The position numbers and the translations under genes were made by a program. Shown here piece after piece: positions 32,141 through 41,045 of a stretch of DNA of 64,000 nucleotides (within the stretch, counting starts at the first letter, position 1; each line of letters starts with the position of its first letter). Source of the stretch: Bradyrhizobium hereditatis (GTDB lineage: Bacteria > Pseudomonadota > Alphaproteobacteria > Rhizobiales > Xanthobacteraceae); the NCBI RefSeq assembly GCF_020329435.1, contig NZ_JAGKJK010000001.1, positions 124,001 to 188,000 of the forward strand, written 5' to 3'. A model generated the notes under the pieces. It did not search any database. It saw nothing but the letters and a program-made list of their open reading frames with translations, and was not told the DNA's origin.

Positions 32141-33543
32141 AACGGTCAGTCCTGATCGCCATTGCGGCGGCCGCCATCGGGGCCGCGGCGTTGGCCGGCA
32201 TCGTCTCGCGTTCATGGATCTGGCCGGGCGGAGATTCCAAGCACGCTCACGTCGTGGCGCAAGCCGAGCCGTCTGGTGCCGCGATCTATTATCAGGATCC
32301 GGACGGCAAGCCGTTCTATTCGCAGACGCCGAAGAAGACGCCCGACGGCCGCGACTACCGCGCCGTCCCCCGCGAGGCCGACATCAGCTTCGACGATCCG
32401 CCGCAGGAAAGCGCGGCGGCTGCGCCATCCGCCGAGCGCAAGATCAAGTACTACCGCAATCCGATGGGTCTGCCGGACGTATCGCCGACGCCCAAGAAGG
32501 ATTCCATGGGGATGGACTACATCCCCGTCTACGAGGGCGAGGACAGCGACGACGGATCGGTCAAGGTCTCGCCAGGCAAGATCCAGCGCACCGGAGTCAA
32601 ATCAGAGCCGGCGGCCCTTCGTCCGATCCGGACTGTCGTGCGGGCGCCAGGCGCGATCCAGCTCGACGAGCGCCGCGTCTCCGTGATTGCGATGCGAGCG
32701 GAAACCTACCTGCAATCGGTGGCCGACGTTACGACCGGCACCTTCGTCAAGAAGGGCCAGCCCTTGATGGAGGTCTACAGTCCCGCCGTCTCCAGTGCGG
32801 CCGCTGAATATGTGACGACATTGACGTCCAGGACCACGGCGGGCGAGCCTTCCTACGGACGTGGTTCGCGGCAGCGGTTGATGAATCTCGACGTGCCCGA
32901 CGCGGTAATCACCGCGATCGAACGGACGCGGGTTGTTCCGGTAACAGTGGAGTGGTCGGCCCCGCGCGATGGCATCGTACTGGAACGCAACGCGATCCAG
33001 GGCATGCGAGCCCAACCGGGCGACGTGCTGTTCCGCGTCGCCGACACCTCGCTTGTCTGGGCGATGATCGACGTGGCCGAGCGCGACCTCGGCTCGCTTG
33101 CGGTCGGGCAGCCCGTGACCGTTCGGGCGCGCAGCTTCCCTACGCGAGACTTCTCCGGAAAAATCGCGGTCGTCTATCCCCAGGTCAACCGCGAGACGCG
33201 GACCGCCCGCGTTCGAGTCGAACTCGCCAATCCGGACCTTGCCTTGCTGCCTGACATGTATGTCGACGCCGAGATCGAGATCGGCGGCTCGGAATCGGTT
33301 TTGACGGTTCCTGACAGCTCGGTGCTCGATACGGGCTCTCGCCAGATGGTTCTGGTCGACAAGGGCAAGGGCCGGTTCGAGCCTCGCGACGTCAAGATCG
33401 GCCGCCGGGGAGGCGGCCTGATCGAAATCCGCAGCGGCCTGCAAGACGGCGATCCGGTCGTCGTTTCCGCCAATTTTCTGATCGATGCGGAAAGCAATCT
33501 GAAGGCGGCTCTCAAGGGCTTTGCCGAGGGAGCGCAGCAATGA
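32137..33543 (+). CDS. RND efflux periplasmic adaptor (CusB-like) with two heavy-metal-binding motifs
   Basis: 468 residues, with a signal anchor at 1-22. There are two copies of the heavy-metal-binding domain motif: YYQDPDGKPFYSQTPKKTPD (51-70) and YYRNPMGLPDVSPTPKKDSM (105-124), each ending in a (R)DY/MDY element. The membrane-fusion part follows (VVRAPGAIQLDERRVSVIAM barrel; hairpin 200-260; VAERDLGSLAVGQPVTVRAR). It links the RND pump to an outer-membrane channel. Adaptors with this domain serve Cu/Ag or related metal pumps. It overlaps both neighbours by 4 bases. Confidence 0.9.
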   Translation: MKRSVLIAIAAAAIGAAALAGIVSRSWIWPGGDSKHAHVVAQAEPSGAAIYYQDPDGKPFYSQTPKKTPDGRDYRAVPREADISFDDPPQESAAAAPSAERKIKYYRNPMGLPDVSPTPKKDSMGMDYIPVYEGEDSDDGSVKVSPGKIQRTGVKSEPAALRPIRTVVRAPGAIQLDERRVSVIAMRAETYLQSVADVTTGTFVKKGQPLMEVYSPAVSSAAAEYVTTLTSRTTAGEPSYGRGSRQRLMNLDVPDAVITAIERTRVVPVTVEWSAPRDGIVLERNAIQGMRAQPGDVLFRVADTSLVWAMIDVAERDLGSLAVGQPVTVRARSFPTRDFSGKIAVVYPQVNRETRTARVRVELANPDLALLPDMYVDAEIEIGGSESVLTVPDSSVLDTGSRQMVLVDKGKGRFEPRDVKIGRRGGGLIEIRSGLQDGDPVVVSANFLIDAESNLKAALKGFAEGAQQ

Positions 33544-36500
33544 TCGCCCGCCTGATCGCTTGGTCGGCCCGTAACCTGCTGCTGGTTCTGTTCGGCACCG
33601 GCTTCGCTGCCGCCGCCGGACTCTATGCGCTCCTCCATCTGCCGCTGGACGCCATCCCGGACCTCTCGGACACGCAGGTGATCGTCTACACCGAGTACCC
33701 CGGTCAGGCGCCGCAGGTCATCGAGGACCAGGTCACCTATCCCCTGACGACGGCGATGCTGACGGTACCGAAGTCGAAAGTGGTTCGCGGCTTTTCCTTC
33801 TTCGGCGTCTCCTTCGTCTACGTCATCTTCGAGGACGGTACCGACATCTATTGGGCGCGCTCGCGGGTGCTCGAATTTCTGAACGCCGCGACCTCGCGCA
33901 TTCCCGCCGGCGTGACGCCGACCATCGGTCCCGATGCCACCGGCGTCGGCTGGGTCTACCAGTACGCCATCATGTCGAAGGAACTGAACCTATCCGACAC
34001 GCGCACGATCCAGGACTGGAATCTGAAGTTCGCGCTCGCCAAGGCCGAAGGGGTCGCCGAAGTGGCCAGCGTCGGTGGGTTCGTCAAGCAGTACAACGTG
34101 ATCCTCGATCCGCAGCGCATGCGCGATCTCGGGATCACCATGCAGAAGATGCGCGAGGCGATCCGCGCCAGCAATGCCGATGTCGGCGGCCGCACCGTCG
34201 AATTGTCCGAATTCGAATATGTCATCCGCGGCAAGGGCTATCTGAAGGGGATCAATGATCTCGGTAACGTCGTGCTGAAAGTCAGCAATGGCACGCCCGT
34301 CCTGCTGCGCGACGTCGCCCGTGTCGAGCTTGGCCCCGACGAGCGACGCGGCATCACCGAGCTGAACGGGGAGGGTGAGGTCGCCAGCGGCATCGTGCTG
34401 CAACGCTTCGGCGTCAACGCGCTCGATGTGATCCAGAACGTCAAGACGCGTTTTGTGGAAATCGCCAGCAGCCTGCCGAAATCGGTCGAGATCGTGCCGG
34501 TTTACGATCGCTCGAACCTGATCTATGCGGCCATCGACACGCTCAAGCACACGCTGTTTGAGGAGAGTGTCGTCGTTGCGCTGGTCTGCATCGTGTTCCT
34601 GCTGCACTTCCGCAGTGCGTTGGTTGCGATCCTGATGCTGCCGGTCGGCATCTTGATGGCGTTCGGCGCGATGAAGCTGCTCAACATCGGTTCCAACATC
34701 ATGAGCCTCGGCGGCATCGCGATTGCCATCGGCGCCATGGTGGATGCCGCGATCGTCATGATCGAGAAGGCCCACAAACACCTCGAACGGGCCGAACCCG
34801 GAAAGTCCCGGGTGGAAATTCTGATCGAGGCGGCTGCGCAAGTCGGGCCGGCGCTGTTCTTCAGCCTGCTGATTATCACCGTGTCCTTCATGCCGATCTT
34901 CACGCTGGAGCAGCAGGAGGGGCGTCTTTTCAGCCCGCTGGCATTCACTAAGACCTTCGCCATGGCCGCAGCGGCGCTGCTGTCGGTGACGCTGGTGCCG
35001 GCGCTGATGGTGATATTCGTCCGCGGCAGAATCGTTCCCGAGCACAAGAACCCGATCAACCGCTTCCTGATCTGGATCTACCGGCCCGTTATCAAGGGTG
35101 TCTTGCGCGCCAAAACGCTGGTCGTCCTGCTCGCGCTCGGGATTCTCGCCGTGAGCGTCTGGCCAGCGCGCCAGCTCGGCACCGAGTTCATGCCCAACCT
35201 GAACGAGGGCACGCTGCTCTACATGCCGACGACATTGCCGGGCATCTCCGTGACCAAGTCCGCTGAACTGATGCAGACCCAGGATCGGATCATCCGTTCT
35301 TTTCCGGAAGTAGAATCCGTCTACGGCAAGGCAGGCCGCGCTGCGACGGCAACCGATCCGGCGCCGTCGGAAATGTACGAGACCATCGTCAATCTCAAAC
35401 CGAAGCAGGAGTGGCGGCCCGGTGTGACGATCGACAGCCTGATCGCAGAAATGGACAAGGCGCTGCAGTTTCCCGGCGTCTCGAATGCATGGACCATGCC
35501 GATCAAAGCCCGCATCGACATGCTGTCGACCGGCATCCGCACCCCGGTCGGAGTCAAGGTGATCGGTACTGATCTGGTAGAAATCGACAAACTCGCGAAA
35601 CAGATCGAGCAGGTCCTGAAGGCGGTCCCAGGCACCTCATCGGCCTACGCCGAGCGCGGCATCGGCGGCTATTATCTGGAGATCGCGCCGGACCGCGACG
35701 CGATGGCGCGCTACGGCATCATGGTCCAGGATGTCCAGGACACCATCGCAACCGCGCTGGGTGGACAGACGGTCACGACGACAGTCGAGGGACGCCAGCG
35801 CTTCTCCGTCAATATGCGCTACCCACGCGATCTCCGCGACAATCCGAAGGCGATTGCAAGCGACGTGCTGGTGCCGATGCCGGCTGGCGGCGCGGTCCCG
35901 CTCGGCGAAGTCGCAAAGGTTGCGCCGGCGCGCGGGCCGTCCTCGATTCGCACCGAGAACGGCCAGTTGGCGACCTACATCTATGTCGACATCCGCGACC
36001 GCGACCTCGGCGGCTATGTCGCCGAAGCGCAACGCGCCGTGCAGGCCAGCATCCAGTTTCCACCCGGCTATTACGTGATGTGGAGCGGCCAATACGAATA
36101 TCTCGAGCGCGCCACCGCAAGGCTCAAAATCGTCGTTCCCACAACACTGCTCATCATCTTTCTGCTGCTCTATCTCAACTTCCGGTCCATCACCGAGACG
36201 CTGATCGTGATGCTGTCACTGCCGTTTGCGCTGGTCGGCGGGTTCTGGCTGATGTGGTGGCTCGGCTTCAACCTTTCGGTGGCGGTCGCGGTCGGCTTCA
36301 TCGCGCTCGCTGGAGTAGCCGCCGAGACCGGCGTCGTGATGCTGATCTACCTGAACCAGGCGCTTGCCGAAATCAGGGCCCGGCGCGAAGTCGAAAAGCG
36401 GCCGCTGACGAAGCGTGATCTCTACGACGCCATCATGGAGGGCGCGGTGGAGCGGGTGCGGCCAAAAATGATGACGGTGGTGGCCATCATGGCCGGGTTG

Positions 36501-36734
36501 CTCCCGATCATGTGGAGCAGCGGTACCGGCTCGGAGATCATGCAGCGCATCGCGGTGCCGATGATCGGCGGCATGATCTCCTCGACGCTGCTGACGCTGA
36601 TCGTGATCCCGGCGATCTTCGGCCTGGTCAAAGGCTTTGGGCTGAAGGCCGACGACGATTCCTTGGCAGGGCCTCCGCATTCCGCGTCGTCGTCCGGCCC
36701 GCAGAAGAGACCGATTCTGGAGCCGGCCCAATGA
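33540..36734 (+). CDS. Heavy-metal RND transporter (CusA/CzcA family)
   Basis: 1064 residues, full length. Twelve membrane helices in two blocks with large periplasmic loops; proton-relay region IGAMVDAAIVMIEKAHKH (D402) and a partner block AGVAAETGVVMLIYLNQALA near residue 920. N-terminal LDAIPDLSDTQVIVYTEYPG is the HME-RND signature. Exports monovalent or divalent metal with proton exchange. Metal specificity is inferred as Cu(I)/Ag(I) from the divergent Csp3 gene and the two adaptor motifs, not from pump residues, which I could not verify. No outer-membrane channel gene is adjacent. Confidence 0.92.
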   Translation: MIARLIAWSARNLLLVLFGTGFAAAAGLYALLHLPLDAIPDLSDTQVIVYTEYPGQAPQVIEDQVTYPLTTAMLTVPKSKVVRGFSFFGVSFVYVIFEDGTDIYWARSRVLEFLNAATSRIPAGVTPTIGPDATGVGWVYQYAIMSKELNLSDTRTIQDWNLKFALAKAEGVAEVASVGGFVKQYNVILDPQRMRDLGITMQKMREAIRASNADVGGRTVELSEFEYVIRGKGYLKGINDLGNVVLKVSNGTPVLLRDVARVELGPDERRGITELNGEGEVASGIVLQRFGVNALDVIQNVKTRFVEIASSLPKSVEIVPVYDRSNLIYAAIDTLKHTLFEESVVVALVCIVFLLHFRSALVAILMLPVGILMAFGAMKLLNIGSNIMSLGGIAIAIGAMVDAAIVMIEKAHKHLERAEPGKSRVEILIEAAAQVGPALFFSLLIITVSFMPIFTLEQQEGRLFSPLAFTKTFAMAAAALLSVTLVPALMVIFVRGRIVPEHKNPINRFLIWIYRPVIKGVLRAKTLVVLLALGILAVSVWPARQLGTEFMPNLNEGTLLYMPTTLPGISVTKSAELMQTQDRIIRSFPEVESVYGKAGRAATATDPAPSEMYETIVNLKPKQEWRPGVTIDSLIAEMDKALQFPGVSNAWTMPIKARIDMLSTGIRTPVGVKVIGTDLVEIDKLAKQIEQVLKAVPGTSSAYAERGIGGYYLEIAPDRDAMARYGIMVQDVQDTIATALGGQTVTTTVEGRQRFSVNMRYPRDLRDNPKAIASDVLVPMPAGGAVPLGEVAKVAPARGPSSIRTENGQLATYIYVDIRDRDLGGYVAEAQRAVQASIQFPPGYYVMWSGQYEYLERATARLKIVVPTTLLIIFLLLYLNFRSITETLIVMLSLPFALVGGFWLMWWLGFNLSVAVAVGFIALAGVAAETGVVMLIYLNQALAEIRARREVEKRPLTKRDLYDAIMEGAVERVRPKMMTVVAIMAGLLPIMWSSGTGSEIMQRIAVPMIGGMISSTLLTLIVIPAIFGLVKGFGLKADDDSLAGPPHSASSSGPQKRPILEPAQ

Positions 36735-36857
36735 TCCCATGAGGAGTACGTCGCGCCCGAAGAGATCAGCAGGATGATCGAAGCGCGATGCTGAGAGGGT
36801 GGCATCGGCGGCTGAGGGTCTCCACATATGGTGCTCTCGGCAACCGCGGGTGTATCG

Positions 36858-37490
36858 ATGGCATTCTATAGTGACGTCATCCTGCCAAGACTATGCGATC
36901 TCGCGATGCGCAACAAACAACTTCGGCCATATCGCGAGCGGGTGATCGGCGCGGCGGAAGGGCGGGTGATCGAAATCGGGATTGGCTCCGGGCTGAATTT
37001 GCCGTTCTATCGGCCGCCCGCGAAAGAAATCCTGGCGCTGGAGCCGTCTCCGAAGCTGATCGCGATGGCCCGGCAAGCCCGCGACCGGGCCATGCCCGTC
37101 AACTTTATTGAAGCTTCCGCGGAAGCCATTCCACTCGACGATCGCAGCGTCGATACAGTCGTGACCACTTGGACTTTGTGCAGCATTCCAGATGCCGCCA
37201 TCGCGCTCACCGAAATGCGTCGCGTGCTTCGGCCGAATGGCAAGCTTCTATTCGTCGAGCACGGCATGGCGCCTGATAAGAATGTGCGGCGATGGCAGGA
37301 TTGGCTGACGCCGGCATGGAAACGCATCAGCGGCGGCTGTCACCTCAATCGGCCCATCAGCACGATGATCGAGAGCGCGGGCTTCCGGATCGATCGGGTC
37401 GAGACCGGCTATATGCCGGGGCCCAAGCCGATGACCTTCATGTACGAGGGCGCCGCCCGGCCAAGCTACGGTTCAGGACCCATAGGCTGA
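36858..37490 (+). CDS. Class I SAM-dependent methyltransferase
   Basis: 210 residues, MAFYSDVILPRLCDLAMRNK, motif I VIEIGIGSGLNLPFY, motif II ILALEPSPKLIAMA, then EAIPLDDRSVDTVVTTWTLC and VLRPNGKLLFVEHG, a UbiE/METTL7-like type. The first residues match the usual family start; an ATG at 36828 would add 10. Neither has a clear ribosome binding site. Substrate unknown (phospholipid or thiol methylation occur in relatives). It follows the RND operon by 123 bases. Confidence 0.82.
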   Translation: MAFYSDVILPRLCDLAMRNKQLRPYRERVIGAAEGRVIEIGIGSGLNLPFYRPPAKEILALEPSPKLIAMARQARDRAMPVNFIEASAEAIPLDDRSVDTVVTTWTLCSIPDAAIALTEMRRVLRPNGKLLFVEHGMAPDKNVRRWQDWLTPAWKRISGGCHLNRPISTMIESAGFRIDRVETGYMPGPKPMTFMYEGAARPSYGSGPIG

Positions 37491-37534
37491 ACGAAAAACT
37501 AGGACAGCGACTGCAAGTCCAGGACGAACCTCAA

Positions 37535-38188
37535 TCAGCCCGTCGGTAGCTTGCCGGTGTTGACTGCCAATTGGGCGTCGAAAGCCCGCTTGTAGGCGGG
37601 CCGCGATTCGCCGCGGGCGACATAGGCGGCCAGGTTCGGATATTCGTCCAGAATGCCCGATGATCTCAGCCTGAGCAGCACCGACACCATCATCAAGTCG
37701 CCCGCGCTGAACGCGCCATCGAGCCAATCGGCATCACCCAGGCGAGTGGATAGTTGGTCCAGCCGATTTCGAACACGCTCCTCGACTAAAGGCAGGCGTT
37801 CCTTGGTCCAAGACTTGTCGCCCTCCAGCAGCCTGGCGGTTGCGAGTTCAAGGATCGGCGGCTCCACCGTATTGACCGCGGCAAACATCCATGTGATCGC
37901 GCGCGCCCGGGCATTGGCATCGACCGGCAGCAGGCCCGCATGGCGCTCGGCGATATGCAATACGATCGCCCCCGTCTCGAACAGGGCGAGATCACCTTCC
38001 TCATAGGTTGGAATCTGTCCGAAAGGCTGCAGCGCCCGATGAGCGGGTTCCTTCATCGCACGGAAGGAAACAAGGCGAACCTCATACGGTTGGCCCACTT
38101 CTTCAAGCGCCCAGCGAACGCGTGTGTCACGCGCCAGTCCTTTGCCGCCATCGGGTGAGCGTTCAAAGGCGGTAATGATGATGGTCAT
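37535..38188 (-). CDS. Glutathione S-transferase family protein
   Basis: 217 residues. Thioredoxin-like N-domain (DTRVRWALEEVGQPYEVRLV, then QPFGQIPTYEEGDLALFETG for glutathione binding) and an all-helical C-domain (residues ~90-210, with DWLDGAFSAGDLMMVSVLLR). AGGAG lies 7 bases before the ATG at 38188. Cytosolic; a detoxifying or isomerase role is possible, substrate unknown. It is divergent from the FAD oxidoreductase gene. Confidence 0.88.
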   Translation of the reverse strand: MTIIITAFERSPDGGKGLARDTRVRWALEEVGQPYEVRLVSFRAMKEPAHRALQPFGQIPTYEEGDLALFETGAIVLHIAERHAGLLPVDANARARAITWMFAAVNTVEPPILELATARLLEGDKSWTKERLPLVEERVRNRLDQLSTRLGDADWLDGAFSAGDLMMVSVLLRLRSSGILDEYPNLAAYVARGESRPAYKRAFDAQLAVNTGKLPTG

Positions 38189-38421
38189 CGTGAGGCTCCT
38201 CCGAAACTGGCTACGGGTCTGCCATGCGGACAAACTGGATGCGACCCGACATCCAATCAATACTGGCTGACTAAGGCTCAATGTTTGCAACGTGGTTATA
38301 CGGACTTCCTGGTGAGGGGCTCCCGGCTGAAACTTGTGACGCGTTTCACCATCGCCCCAAGAAAGATCGGATAAGCTTGGTTCCCGATCCTACTTGCCAC
38401 ACTCTCTTCCAGGAGGAGCAC

Positions 38422-39744
38422 ATGCCAGATCCTGCAAAGAGTCATGCCGTGGTTATCGGCGCCGGCATGGCCGGCCTTACGGCCGCTCAGGCAATTTCCA
38501 AGCATTTCGAAAAAGTCACGGTCATCGAGCGAGACACGCTTCCCGCGGAAGCGGCGCCCCGAAGAGGGACGCCGCAATGTCAGCATGCCCACATGCTGCT
38601 CGCGGGCGGGCTGAACGCTCTGCAGACGCTGTTTCCGGGATTTGAGAAGGATCTGGCCGAAGCCGGCGCCGTGAAGGTCCGTACCGGAAAGGACATCCGG
38701 TTCGAGCGCCCCGGGTTCGACCCATTTCCCGTTCGCGATCTCGGCTTCGATATTTTCAGCATGTCGCGCCCACTGCTCGAGGCCGTCACGCGAGGACGCA
38801 TTCTCCAAAGCCCGAATATCGGCATATGCATGCGCTCCCGCGTGACGAAGCTTATCGCATCGCGCCATGGGATGCGGGTCGAGGCGATCCGTTATGAAAG
38901 CGACGATGGTCCTGCTGTGACGGTGGAAGCCGATCTGGTTGTTGAAGCGTCCGGCCGCTGCGGCCTGACGCTGCAACTGCTCGAAGAACTTTCCCTGCAG
39001 AAGCCCGAAGAAACCGAGATCGGCATTGATCAGGCGTATGCGAGCACCATTGTAGAGAGGCTCGATCACAATACCGACTGGCTGGGCAATATCACCCTGC
39101 CGTCTGCACCCGCCAGCAGCCGCGGGGCGTTCCTGTTTCCGATCGAGAAGCAGCGCTGGCTGCTTTCCATCGGAGGCAATCATGGCGATGCGCCTCCGGA
39201 CGATCGCGCAGGATTTATGGATTTCGTCAGGAGCCTGCGCACTCCGACGATCTATGATGCGGTCAGAGACGCGCGACCGCTGACCGATATCGTTCGCTAT
39301 CAGCTGCCTTGCAGTATACGGCGACATTTCGAGCGCCTTGAGTCTTTCCCGGCGGGTCTGCTCGCGACAGGCGATGCGCTCTGCCGCTTTAATCCGATCT
39401 TCGGCCAGGGCATGAGCGTGGCAGCGCAGGAGGCGGTGATCCTGGACCGGTTGTTGGCGGAGGATGTTCCCATGGAGCGCCTGGCGCGCGAATTCTTCGC
39501 GGCCATCCAGGACACCATCGCGACGCCGTGGGGCGTTGCCGTCAACGATTTCGTCTACCCTGCCACGCGCGGTGTTCGGCCCCCCGATCTCGCGCAGCGC
39601 CTGCAATATGGCGCAGCCTTGACCAAGCTTGCCGCGCAGGATCCCGAGGTACATCGGCTAACGGTAGAGGTCTCCCAACTGCTCAAGCCGCAGGCCGCGC
39701 TGCGTGAGCCAATGCTTGCCGCGCGCGTGATGTCGCTGATGTGA
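38422..39744 (+). CDS. FAD-dependent oxidoreductase
   Basis: 440 residues. The FAD-binding motif VVIGAGMAGLTAAQAIS starts at residue 9; ASGRCGL and LLATGDALCRFNPIFGQGMS (the GD motif) are present, as in aromatic hydroxylases and geranylgeranyl-reductase-like enzymes. The CQHAHMLLAGGL segment after the RRGTPQ loop marks a less studied subgroup. AGGAGG lies 5 bases before the ATG. A hydrolase gene follows after 23 bases, so they form an operon. Substrate unknown; hydroxylation or epoxidation would fit the neighbour. Confidence 0.85.
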   Translation: MPDPAKSHAVVIGAGMAGLTAAQAISKHFEKVTVIERDTLPAEAAPRRGTPQCQHAHMLLAGGLNALQTLFPGFEKDLAEAGAVKVRTGKDIRFERPGFDPFPVRDLGFDIFSMSRPLLEAVTRGRILQSPNIGICMRSRVTKLIASRHGMRVEAIRYESDDGPAVTVEADLVVEASGRCGLTLQLLEELSLQKPEETEIGIDQAYASTIVERLDHNTDWLGNITLPSAPASSRGAFLFPIEKQRWLLSIGGNHGDAPPDDRAGFMDFVRSLRTPTIYDAVRDARPLTDIVRYQLPCSIRRHFERLESFPAGLLATGDALCRFNPIFGQGMSVAAQEAVILDRLLAEDVPMERLAREFFAAIQDTIATPWGVAVNDFVYPATRGVRPPDLAQRLQYGAALTKLAAQDPEVHRLTVEVSQLLKPQAALREPMLAARVMSLM

Positions 39745-39767
39745 TTGGTAGTGCAGGGGAGGCCGCT

Positions 39768-40721
39768 ATGGACTTTTTCACCGTCCGAAACGGAGCGACT
39801 GAGCTCAATGTGGCGATCAGCGGCTCGGGCCCGCTGATCGTCTGCGTCCATGGATTTCCGGAGCTATGGTACTCCTGGCGGCACCAAATCTCGCACTTCG
39901 CGGCGCGGGGCTTTCGGGTAGCCGCGCTCGACGTGCGTGGTTACGGGCGCAGCTCGAAGCCGAAAGAAGTTTCGGCCTATACGCTACGTCATCTCGCCTC
40001 TGATGTCGTTGCCGTGATCGATCATGTCGGAGATGGCCCGGCCGTTCTGTTCGGCCACGATTGGGGCGCGCCTATCGTGTGGCACACCGCACTGCTTCAC
40101 CCTGACAAAGTCAGGGCAGTGGCCGGCCTGAGCGTGCCGTTCCGTCCGCGCGGACCCGCGCCCTTCATCGAGCTGGCCCGATCCATCTACAAGGAGCGCT
40201 TTTTCTACCAGATCTATTTCCAGCAAGAGGGCATCGCGGAAGCGGAGCTGGACGCAGACATCGCGGGTGCTCTGCGCAAGGTGTACTTCGCACTGTCGGG
40301 AGCGGCGCCCCATAACAAGTGGCTGGAGCCGAAGCCGCCGGAGGCAAGGCTGTTGGATGGGCTCGTCGATCCGCAGCCCTTTCCGGACTGGATGAGCGAG
40401 AGCGATCTGGCGGTCTATGTTGATGCCTTCAGGGCCGGCGGCTTTCGTGGCCCGCTCAACCGATACCGCGCACAGAGCCTGGACTTTGACGATCTGGCCG
40501 AATTGAGCGGACGCGGCATTACGCAGCCATCGACCTTCATCGCCGGAGAGCGCGACCCCGTACGCGCCTTCATTCCAGGTGTGGACCTTTACGCCGAACC
40601 CGGAATCGCCTGCTCCGATTTCCGGGGCTCCACCATCATCCCTGGGATCGGACATTGGGTGCAGCAGGAAGCACCCAAAGAGACCAACGTGGCGCTCGAA
40701 ACCTTCGTGCGCGGGCTGTAG
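39768..40721 (+). CDS. Epoxide-hydrolase-like alpha/beta hydrolase
   Basis: 317 residues: oxyanion motif HGFPELWYSW, nucleophile elbow GHDWGAPIVWH (Asp nucleophile, as in epoxide hydrolases and dehalogenases), cap-domain RGPLNRYRA with a candidate cap tyrosine, and the catalytic His in PGIGHWVQQEAP. GGGGAGG lies 5 bases before the ATG at 39768. It may process an epoxide made by the FAD enzyme encoded just upstream. Confidence 0.88.
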   Translation: MDFFTVRNGATELNVAISGSGPLIVCVHGFPELWYSWRHQISHFAARGFRVAALDVRGYGRSSKPKEVSAYTLRHLASDVVAVIDHVGDGPAVLFGHDWGAPIVWHTALLHPDKVRAVAGLSVPFRPRGPAPFIELARSIYKERFFYQIYFQQEGIAEAELDADIAGALRKVYFALSGAAPHNKWLEPKPPEARLLDGLVDPQPFPDWMSESDLAVYVDAFRAGGFRGPLNRYRAQSLDFDDLAELSGRGITQPSTFIAGERDPVRAFIPGVDLYAEPGIACSDFRGSTIIPGIGHWVQQEAPKETNVALETFVRGL

Positions 40722-41045
40722 CACCGCCCTCGCGCGACAGACATTGGATCGACCACGCGGTGCTGGGCAGCCGGCGCAGCAATCGAGGGCCCGCTCTGCC
40801 GGGCTGCAGAAACACATCGTCCAAGGTTTTCCCTCCTAGGTTTTTCGTCGCACGCTCTACGTGCTGACGTAGACAGAAGATCGTGCGGTGCAACAGCAGC
40901 GCCAAATGCTGTGGTCAGAAAGCAAGATGACAACTCGGCGCGATGGTGGCAGGATGGTGGCAGACGTGGTTTCAAGGCTAGGCGGCTAAGAAAAACGAAG
41001 AAAAGCGATCGCCGCGGTCACGTCGTCCAAGGGAGGAGATGGCTC
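40722..41045. other. Upstream region of the TRAP operon
   Basis: 324 bases with no gene. It contains the dyad CTACGT-GCTG-ACGTAG (40857-40872) and an exact tandem duplication of an 11-base unit, GATGGTGGCAG (40942-40952 and 40953-40963). The dyad is a candidate operator. GGGAGGAG at about 41032-41039 is the ribosome binding site of the next gene. Confidence 0.5.

Noticed and set aside
38296..39654. 452-codon minus-strand ORF
   Set aside because: Shadow of the FAD oxidoreductase gene.
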